Part shown: positions 1 to 4,624 of the stretch, piece by piece
How the letters are laid out: each line of letters starts with the position of its first letter
Numbering within the stretch: position 1 is the first letter of the stretch
Assembly (NCBI GenBank): GCA_017547995.1
Contig: JAFYNW010000223.1
Span: 1 to 5,659 of the forward strand
DNA from: Clostridia bacterium
GTDB lineage: Bacteria; Bacillota; Clostridia; Oscillospirales; Butyricicoccaceae
Direction of reading: 5' to 3'
Length of the DNA stretch: 5,659 nt
Notes under the pieces: model-generated
Told to the model about the DNA's origin: nothing
What the model saw: the letters and a program-made list of their open reading frames with translations, nothing else
Database searches by the model: none
Translations under genes and position numbers: made by a program

Positions 1-1
1 T

Positions 2-29
2 AAAAGCACTCCGTAAGGGGTGCTTTTTT
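2..29 (+). terminator. Intrinsic terminator of the gene upstream of the window
   Basis: A 10-bp stem (3-12 with 17-26, one G-T wobble) closes a GTAA tetraloop and is followed by a run of six T at 24-29. This is a standard rho-independent terminator for rightward transcription. The TAA at 1-3 could be the stop codon of the gene it ends, but no coding sequence is visible to test that. It separates the neighbour from the threonine aldolase promoter that follows. Confidence 0.85.
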
Positions 30-51
30 ACGTCTGTGATTTCAAAAATGT

Positions 52-80
52 TTTACAAACGTAAATAGCTGTGCTATAAT
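52..80 (+). promoter_or_regulatory. Sigma-A promoter of the threonine aldolase gene
   Basis: TTTACA at 52-57 is the -35 element (one mismatch to TTGACA). A perfect TATAAT at 75-80 is the -10 element, and the spacer is exactly 17 bp. A TG at 72-73 one base before the -10 makes it an extended -10 promoter. Transcription should start near 87, giving a leader of only about 33 bases before the ATG at 120, too short for a riboswitch. It lies just after the upstream terminator, so the gene is probably transcribed independently. This should be a strong promoter. Confidence 0.85.
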
Positions 81-119
81 AACAACATAAGAATTATCTA
101 TAAAAGGAGATATAATAAT

Positions 120-1157
120 ATGTATATGTTCGTCAACGATTACAGCGAAGGTATGCACCAGAAGATTCTTGATGAAATCATCAGAACAAATCTCGAGCAG
201 CATACAGGCTATGGTATGGATGAATATTGTGAAAAGGCTCGTCTTGCAATCAAGAAGGAGCTCAATAATGAAAACAGCTCTGTACACTTCCTTGTAGGCG
301 GCACACAGGCTAATACAACAATTATCTGCGCTCTTCTCAGACCACATCAGGGCGTTATTTCTGCAGTTTCCGGTCATATCAACGTTCACGAATCGGGCGC
401 TATCGAAGCAACAGGCCATAAGGTTATCGCGCTTCCATCCGATGACGGCAAAATCACAGCAAAGCAGGTTGAAGACTGCGTAAAGGGCCACTTTGACGAC
501 CCAACAGCAGAGCACATGGTTCAGCCTAAGATGGTTTATATTTCCAACCCAACAGAAGTGGGTACAATCTATTCCAAGAGCGAACTCGAAGCAATCAAAA
601 AGGTTTGTGACGAGCTCAATCTTATTTTCTTCTGCGACGGTGCGCGTCTTGGCTGTGCTCTTACATCCAAGCAGAATGACGTAACTCTTGAAGATATGGC
701 AAAGCTCACAGATGTGTTCTACATCGGCGGCACAAAGATGGGCGCCATGTTCGGTGAAGCTGTTGTTATCAACACACCAAAGTACAACGAAGACTTCCGC
801 TATCTCATCAAACAGAAGGGCGGTATGCTCGCAAAGGGCAGATTGCTTGGCGTTCAGTTCCTTACACTCTTCACAGACGGCCTCTACTATGAGCTTGCAC
901 GTCATGCAAACGAATGTGCTGAAAAGCTTCAGAATGCTATCAAGGAAATGGGCTATAAGTTCCTCGCTGAATCTCCAACAAATCAGGTATTTCCAATTTT
1001 CCCTAACGAAATCATCGAAAAAATCGGCGAAAAGTATGGTTATTCTCAGTGGGAAAAGAGGGATGGCGAAATGGTAATCCGTCTTTGCACAAGCTGGGCA
1101 ACAGATATGGCAAAGGTCGACGAGCTTATCGCAGACCTTAAGGCTCTTACAAAGTAA
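120..1157 (+). CDS. Low-specificity L-threonine aldolase, PLP-dependent (345 aa)
   Basis: This looks like a cytoplasmic fold-type I PLP enzyme of the threonine aldolase/beta-eliminating lyase family. The family cleaves L-threonine or L-allo-threonine to glycine and acetaldehyde. Visible signatures are NDYSEG near the N-terminus (6-11), the PLP-phosphate loop GGTQAN (60-65), and a His-Glu pair (H90, E91) where the ring-stacking His is expected. The CDGAR segment has D173 for the pyridine nitrogen and R176. K206 in GGTKMGA is the likely Schiff-base lysine, and R321 in VIRLCTSW the probable substrate-carboxylate arginine. The length is normal for the family and the frame is intact. The ATG at 120 has AGGAG at 105-109, 10 bases upstream; a second ATG two codons later is less likely. 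Codon use is strongly biased (Thr nearly all ACA; no TTA, CTA or TCA), suggesting high expression. The NDYSEG opening resembles a clostridial subgroup rather than the E. coli LtaE type, so exact substrate preference (Thr, allo-Thr, a phenylserine-like amino acid) is uncertain and no symbol is given. Confidence 0.88.
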   Translation: MYMFVNDYSEGMHQKILDEIIRTNLEQHTGYGMDEYCEKARLAIKKELNNENSSVHFLVGGTQANTTIICALLRPHQGVISAVSGHINVHESGAIEATGHKVIALPSDDGKITAKQVEDCVKGHFDDPTAEHMVQPKMVYISNPTEVGTIYSKSELEAIKKVCDELNLIFFCDGARLGCALTSKQNDVTLEDMAKLTDVFYIGGTKMGAMFGEAVVINTPKYNEDFRYLIKQKGGMLAKGRLLGVQFLTLFTDGLYYELARHANECAEKLQNAIKEMGYKFLAESPTNQVFPIFPNEIIEKIGEKYGYSQWEKRDGEMVIRLCTSWATDMAKVDELIADLKALTK

Positions 1158-1172
1158 TATATAAGCAAAAAT

Positions 1173-1200
1173 AATAGATGAGGCGCAAGCTTCATCTATT
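1173..1200 (+). terminator. 12-bp GCAA-loop hairpin between the aldolase and the radical SAM gene (weak terminator or processing stem)
   Basis: Bases 1173-1184 pair with 1189-1200 over 12 bp (one G-T wobble) around a GCAA (GNRA) tetraloop. The tail after it reads GTTGTAGTG, so there is no proper T-run, and the stem itself is A/T-rich. It may act as a weak or partial terminator, or as an RNA-stabilising 3' stem on the aldolase message with some readthrough into the next gene. I found no convincing promoter between 1158 and 1217, so readthrough is a plausible source of downstream transcripts. The fold is clear; its role is inferred. Confidence 0.55.
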
Positions 1201-1217
1201 GTTGTAGTGAGGAAAAT

Positions 1218-2117
1218 ATGGAAGATATTTTGACAAAATGCACTCTCTGTCCTCGTGAGTGCAAAATAAATCGTCACGAAAAGGCAGGATTTTGCCTTGC
1301 TGACGATAAAATAAGGGTGGCACGCGCCGATCTTCATTTCTGGGAAGAGCCGCCGATTTCAGGAGAAAAGGGAAGCGGTACAGTATTCTTCTCAGGCTGT
1401 AATCTCCGTTGTGTTTTCTGTCAGAATTATGATATAAGCCGTGAAAACTTCGGCAAGGAAATATCTGCAGAAAGACTTGCTGAGATTTTCCTTGAACTGC
1501 AGGAAAAGGGTGCTAATAATATCAATCTTGTTACACCAACTCATTTTATAGACGATATTGTAAAGGCTTTGAACTTGTCGAAGAAAATGGGCATGAATCT
1601 GCCTGTTGTATATAACACAAGCAGCTATGAAAAGGTGGATAGCCTCAGAAAGCTTGAAGGGCTGGTAGATATCTATCTGCCTGATTTCAAATATATGGAC
1701 AGCTTCCTTTCAAAGCGTTATTCCAACGCGGAAGATTACAGTGAGGTTGCTAAAAATGCAATAGCAGAGATGGTGCGTCAGGTGGGTATTCCACAGTTTG
1801 ATGAAAAGACTGACCTTATGACAAAGGGGGTTATCGTCCGTCATCTTGTCCTTCCTGGGCAGACAGAGGACAGTAAGAAAATTATAAAATACCTCTATGA
1901 TAGCTACGGTGACAATATTTTCATCAGCATTATGCGTCAGTACACTCCATTCGGCAACCTTGAAAATTACCCTGAAATCAATCGCAAAATCACTGACGAG
2001 GAGTATGACGAAGTTGTCGACTATGCCGTCGATATAGGCGTTGAAAACGGCTTCCTGCAGGACGAAGAAGCAGCAAGCGAGAGCTTTATTCCAAAGTTTA
2101 ATCTTAAAGGTGTGTAG
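1218..2117 (+). CDS. PflX-like radical SAM protein (putative glycyl-radical-activase relative), 299 aa
   Basis: This is a cytoplasmic radical SAM protein of the PflX group (COG1313), annotated elsewhere as a putative pyruvate-formate-lyase activating enzyme. The canonical CxxxCxxC cluster motif is C61, C65, C68, which should bind the 4Fe-4S cluster that cleaves S-adenosylmethionine. Before it lies a second cysteine set typical of this group: C8, C11, C15 and C26 in a CxLCPRxC...GFC arrangement, possibly an extra metal or Fe-S site. Other group signatures are NINLVTPTHF (101-110), YNTSSYE (132-138), DIYLPDFKY (151-159), RHLVLPG (208-214), QYTPFGN (241-247) and FIPKF near the C-terminus (290-294). 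Length is normal. The ATG has a GTGAGG Shine-Dalgarno at 1207-1212, five bases upstream. No glycyl-radical enzyme is next to it, so the substrate is unknown; activation of pyruvate formate lyase is not supported here. The stop is two bases from the next start, so it probably heads an operon with the two membrane proteins. Confidence 0.85.
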   Translation: MEDILTKCTLCPRECKINRHEKAGFCLADDKIRVARADLHFWEEPPISGEKGSGTVFFSGCNLRCVFCQNYDISRENFGKEISAERLAEIFLELQEKGANNINLVTPTHFIDDIVKALNLSKKMGMNLPVVYNTSSYEKVDSLRKLEGLVDIYLPDFKYMDSFLSKRYSNAEDYSEVAKNAIAEMVRQVGIPQFDEKTDLMTKGVIVRHLVLPGQTEDSKKIIKYLYDSYGDNIFISIMRQYTPFGNLENYPEINRKITDEEYDEVVDYAVDIGVENGFLQDEEAASESFIPKFNLKGV

Positions 2118-2119
2118 CT

Positions 2120-2857
2120 ATGTATAATGTTATGACGAGCCTGCTTGCCGATAAAAAGGGCGGAGCGGTGTTCACCTGCTTTGGGGTGTGGCACGTTATT
2201 TATATTGCCATCGTTTTCGCAGGCATTGCATTCACTCTGTATCTGCTTAAAAATAAAGACGATAAAATAAAAGAAAATGCAATATCAGGGGTGATAAATC
2301 TTGCATTCGCGCTCTATATACTCGACTTTTTCCTTATGCCTTTTGCTTATGGAGAAATTGACGTGGAAAAATTGCCGTTCCATATATGCACAGCCATGTG
2401 TGTGGCATGTTTTCTCAGCAAATGTACGGAGTTCTGGGTCAGATTCAAAACACAGTTTGCTGTCTTTGCTCTTGTATCCAATATTATATATGTAATTTAT
2501 CCTGCAGGCATCGGTTGGTATCAGATTCATCCGTTGTCATACAGAGTAGTGCAGACCTTGCTATTTCATGGCGTGATGACAGCCTATGGTATATTCGCAT
2601 TGGCTTATGAAAAGGTCGAATACCGCCCGAAAAAGGATATCGCAGTTATATCTGCTATGGTATTATGGGCACTTGTGGGCAATGTGCTATATAATAGTGA
2701 CGCTCGATTTTATAACTGGTCGTTCGTAGTACGCGATCCATTCTGGATTCTTCCCGAAAATATCGCACCATTTATAATGCCGTTTGTTATAATCGCAGTT
2801 ATGTTGATTGCTGAAAGCGTGATTTATAAACTGACGAAGAAAATCAAAGGAGAATAA
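2120..2857 (+). CDS. YwaF/TMEM164-like integral membrane protein, 245 aa
   Basis: This is a polytopic membrane protein with about seven hydrophobic helices, at roughly residues 23-43, 55-76, 86-100, 112-130, 144-163, 173-191 and 213-237, and a basic C-terminal tail. The layout and landmarks match, from memory, the YwaF/TMEM164 family (TIGR02206-like): a LPFHxC segment opening helix 3 (H88, C90), a Pro at the end of helix 4 (P128), a His in helix 5 (H150) and a PEN-P stretch before the last helix. Bacterial members are uncharacterised. Eukaryotic TMEM164 has been reported as a cysteine-dependent phospholipid acyltransferase, but that function cannot be transferred on this evidence. Helix 3 has several cysteines (C90, C94, C97, then C102). 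The start has AAAGG at 2106-2110, inside the previous gene, and is two bases after its stop, so translation is probably coupled. Codon use is mixed, unlike the strongly biased aldolase. Family assignment is moderate; membrane location is firm. Confidence 0.62.
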   Translation: MYNVMTSLLADKKGGAVFTCFGVWHVIYIAIVFAGIAFTLYLLKNKDDKIKENAISGVINLAFALYILDFFLMPFAYGEIDVEKLPFHICTAMCVACFLSKCTEFWVRFKTQFAVFALVSNIIYVIYPAGIGWYQIHPLSYRVVQTLLFHGVMTAYGIFALAYEKVEYRPKKDIAVISAMVLWALVGNVLYNSDARFYNWSFVVRDPFWILPENIAPFIMPFVIIAVMLIAESVIYKLTKKIKGE

Positions 2858-2858
2858 T

Positions 2859-3242
2859 ATGATCAAAACAATACTCATATTTCTCGTTCTCGCGGCGATA
2901 TATTATGTATTGTATATCAACGGTTACCTCTTATTCAATAACAAGAAGGCACTTACCTTTGTCGGCTCGAAAAGAGGAAACAAGGCAAGCTTTTCTGCCT
3001 GTACAGGTACGATTAAAAGAGTAGTAAAATTCGATGCAGACAAAATCTGCAAGGTCACTCTTGATTGTCGGTTGAGCAAGGGCGAAATGTCGGTCAGCCT
3101 TCTCGATTCGTCAAAACAGGAAATTATAAATCTTACAAGCACGAATAAAACCGCCGCTGTAAACGTAGAAAAGGGCAAGAGATATTATCTTGTATTCGGT
3201 TTCAAGTCAGCCTCAGGCGATTACGAACTGAAGTGGGAATAA
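2859..3242 (+). CDS. Small membrane-anchored protein of unknown function, 127 aa
   Basis: I do not recognise the family. Residues 3-26 form one hydrophobic segment rich in Ile, Leu and Tyr, ending at NNKK; it could be a signal anchor. There is no lipobox cysteine and no clear signal-peptidase site. The remaining 100 residues alternate polar and hydrophobic residues in short runs (for example 52-58, 64-70, 76-82, 98-103, 108-115, 120-126). They end in GKRYYLVFGF...SGDYELKW, which looks like the closing strands of a small extracellular beta-sandwich; this fold is inferred, not shown. C48, C64 and C70 are in this part. The ATG has AAGGAG at 2847-2852, six bases upstream, and begins one base after the previous stop. 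It is the last gene of the trio and is followed at once by a terminator, so a joint function with the neighbouring membrane protein is plausible. Confidence 0.75.
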   Translation: MIKTILIFLVLAAIYYVLYINGYLLFNNKKALTFVGSKRGNKASFSACTGTIKRVVKFDADKICKVTLDCRLSKGEMSVSLLDSSKQEIINLTSTNKTAAVNVEKGKRYYLVFGFKSASGDYELKWE

Positions 3243-3254
3243 ACAGATAAAATA

Positions 3255-3283
3255 AAAAAGCACCCGTGATGGGTGCTTTTTCT
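3255..3283. terminator. Bidirectional intrinsic terminator between converging genes
   Basis: An 11-bp perfect stem (3255-3265 with 3271-3281) closes a five-base GTGAT loop. The stem's flanks are a run of A on the left and a run of T on the right, so RNA from either strand has a GC-rich core followed by U residues. It lies 12 bases after the stop of the small membrane protein and 14 bases beyond the stop of the leftward amidohydrolase. It therefore probably terminates both. Its core closely resembles the terminator at 2-29. Confidence 0.88.
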
Positions 3284-3297
3284 ATTGAAATGATAAA

Positions 3298-4476
3298 TTA
3301 CATCTTTTCGCCTGCGATGTATGTTGCGTGGCAGTGTGCAACTGCATCGATATCTTCAACAGGGTTGCCATCGAGAACGATGATGTCAGCGATATAACCT
3401 TCCTTGAGGAGACCGATTTCGTCTTCCATACCGAGAGCGAGAGCGCCGTTGTATGTGAGAGCACGGACAACTTCGATGTTAGGCATACCGTATTCGGAGA
3501 AGTACTTTGCTTCCTTTTCAATTGGAACGGAAGGGGAGCCCTTTCTTACCATGTCAGTACCAGTAGCCATGATAACGCCTGTGTCATACCAGCCCTTGAA
3601 TGCCTGCTTGTACTGTTCGGAAGCCATCTTGAAGTAGTCGTATGTAATCTTGTCGTTACCTGTGTAAACGAGGTTCTTTGCGATACGTTCCTTTTCCATT
3701 TCTTCGTAGATGTATGTGTAAGCCACGATTGTTGGGATGAGGAAGAGACCCTTCTGAGCCATTCTCTTAGCCTGTTCATTTGTCATGAACGTACCGTGTT
3801 CAATTGTGTCGTAACCGAGGTTGATAACGCTTTCGAGAGAAGGCTGTGTGCCGGAATGAACAGCAACACGCTTGCCAACTCTGTGAGCTTCGTCAACGAG
3901 AGCAGCGAGCTCAGCATCTGTGTATTCAGGGAGATTGCCTCTGTGGCTTGTGAATGCCTTGATGAACTTAGCGCCGTCACGAATCTGCTTACGTACAGCC
4001 TTTCTGATTTCAACTTCGCCGTCAGCTTCAACAGTCGCAGTTTCGAGAGACCAGCAGTGACCGCCTGTCATACATACGCCCTGAAGAGCGGAGAAGATAC
4101 GAGGATACTTTACAAGACCGTCAGCTTCTGCACGGAGAAGAGACTGAACGAGACCTTCCGGAGAGCAAACGTCACGTACAGTTGTAACGCCCTTCTTGAT
4201 AGCGTCCTGAAGAGTCTTGTGAGCCATAAGTGTAATATAATGAAGGGAAGCGTGTCTGTCTGTTGTCCAGTAGTAGCCGATATGTACGTGCATATCGATC
4301 ATACCAGGCATAATTGTACGTTCACCGTAATCAACAACTTCTTCACCTGGGAACTTTGCGGAAACTTCGTCAAAAGTACCTACGCCGATAATTTTGTTTT
4401 CCTTAGTTGCAACAGCGCCGTTTTCGATAATAGTTTTGCCGTCGCCTGTAAGCACGTATTTAGCTTTTAAAATCAT
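3298..4476 (-). CDS. Metal-dependent amidohydrolase, imidazolonepropionase/Xaa-dipeptidase-like (392 aa)
   Basis: This is a cytoplasmic binuclear-metal TIM-barrel hydrolase of the COG1228 amidohydrolase group. All expected ligands can be located: H63 and H65 in DMHVH, K173 in FIKAF (the likely carboxylated bridging lysine), H207 in VAVHS, H227 in IEHGT and D308 in ATGTD. An MTGGH motif (136-140) is characteristic of the clade containing zinc dipeptidases that remove C-terminal residues from Xaa-Pro or Xaa-Arg-type dipeptides. The N-terminal and C-terminal beta-sandwich parts are both present (1-57; about 345-392, with the usual GxxADIIVLDGNPxxD ending). A peptidase role is inferred; lactonase, imidazolonase-like or other C-N hydrolase activity is not excluded. 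The ATG has GGAGGA eight bases upstream (complement of 4485-4490). The frame is intact. Codons are highly biased, with the only TTA at codon 3, suggesting strong expression. It is divergent from the isoaspartyl dipeptidase, another amidohydrolase, which supports a shared peptide-salvage role. Confidence 0.82.
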   Translation of the reverse strand: MILKAKYVLTGDGKTIIENGAVATKENKIIGVGTFDEVSAKFPGEEVVDYGERTIMPGMIDMHVHIGYYWTTDRHASLHYITLMAHKTLQDAIKKGVTTVRDVCSPEGLVQSLLRAEADGLVKYPRIFSALQGVCMTGGHCWSLETATVEADGEVEIRKAVRKQIRDGAKFIKAFTSHRGNLPEYTDAELAALVDEAHRVGKRVAVHSGTQPSLESVINLGYDTIEHGTFMTNEQAKRMAQKGLFLIPTIVAYTYIYEEMEKERIAKNLVYTGNDKITYDYFKMASEQYKQAFKGWYDTGVIMATGTDMVRKGSPSVPIEKEAKYFSEYGMPNIEVVRALTYNGALALGMEDEIGLLKEGYIADIIVLDGNPVEDIDAVAHCHATYIAGEKM

Positions 4477-4513
4477 TTTGGATATCCTCCGTAAAATAAA
4501 TTTATTCTGTAAC

Positions 4514-4540
4514 TATCTTATCACATTTTTTTATAAGATA
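4514..4540. promoter_or_regulatory. Perfect inverted repeat, candidate operator in the divergent promoter region
   Basis: TATCTTAT at 4514-4521 is the exact reverse complement of ATAAGATA at 4533-4540, with an 11-bp A/T-rich spacer. The left arm covers the -10 element of the leftward amidohydrolase promoter and the right arm overlaps its -35. A dimeric repressor binding both arms would block that promoter. Both arms are A/T-rich, so chance formation in this A/T-rich interval is possible. It is too weak a hairpin to be a terminator. Operator function is inferred from position and symmetry only. Confidence 0.4.
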
Positions 4541-4543
4541 CAA
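4515..4543 (-). promoter_or_regulatory. Promoter of the leftward amidohydrolase gene
   Basis: Read on the minus strand, TTGTAT (4543-4538) and TAAGAT (4520-4515) are separated by 17 bp. A TG one base before the -10 makes it an extended -10 type. Transcription should begin around 4508, giving a leader of about 30 bases before the ATG. The -10 differs from TATAAT at two positions and the -35 at two, so it is weaker than the other two promoters, which leaves room for regulation by the overlapping inverted repeat. Confidence 0.65.
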
Positions 4544-4556
4544 CTGAAAATTATAC

Positions 4557-4585
4557 TTTACACACTATTTTTTTTATGCTATTAT
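4557..4585 (+). promoter_or_regulatory. Promoter of the isoaspartyl dipeptidase gene
   Basis: TTTACA at 4557-4562 and TATTAT at 4580-4585 are 17 bp apart, with an extended -10 TG at 4577-4578. The -35 hexamer and the TGC preceding the -10 are the same as in the aldolase promoter at 52-80. A perfect TATAAT at 4586-4591 also exists, but it would sit 23 bp from the -35, so it is the less likely choice. The -35 elements of the two divergent promoters are only 13 bp apart, so binding of polymerase to one could affect the other. Confidence 0.7.
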
Positions 4586-4624
4586 TATAATAGAATAAAA
4601 TTGTAAAAACAGGAGAGTAAACAG

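Noticed and set aside
81..119. Riboswitch or leader-peptide control upstream of the threonine aldolase
   Set aside because: The predicted leader is only about 33 bases, with no room for an aptamer or a terminator/antiterminator pair.
1158..1217. Separate promoter for the radical SAM operon
   Set aside because: A TATAAG at 1160-1165 resembles a -10, but the sequence 17 bp upstream (CTTAAG) is a poor -35 and no better pair is found. The support is too weak to list.
42..1337. Open frame of 431 codons on the minus strand opposite the threonine aldolase
   Set aside because: Its codons are in register with those of the aldolase and it is open only because the aldolase lacks TTA, CTA and TCA codons. 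The product is rich in Cys, Phe and His with no recognisable domain, and it runs across the promoter and the intergenic hairpin.
1218..2117. Pyruvate formate-lyase activating enzyme (pflA) assignment
   Set aside because: The cysteine-rich N-terminus and VTPTHF-type motifs fit the PflX group rather than PflA, and no glycyl-radical enzyme gene lies next to it.
3328..4470. Open frame of 380 codons on the plus strand opposite the amidohydrolase
   Set aside because: It has the same in-register antisense arrangement caused by codon bias. The real gene on the other strand has all metal ligands, a good ribosome binding site and a promoter; this frame has none and a composition unlike a protein.
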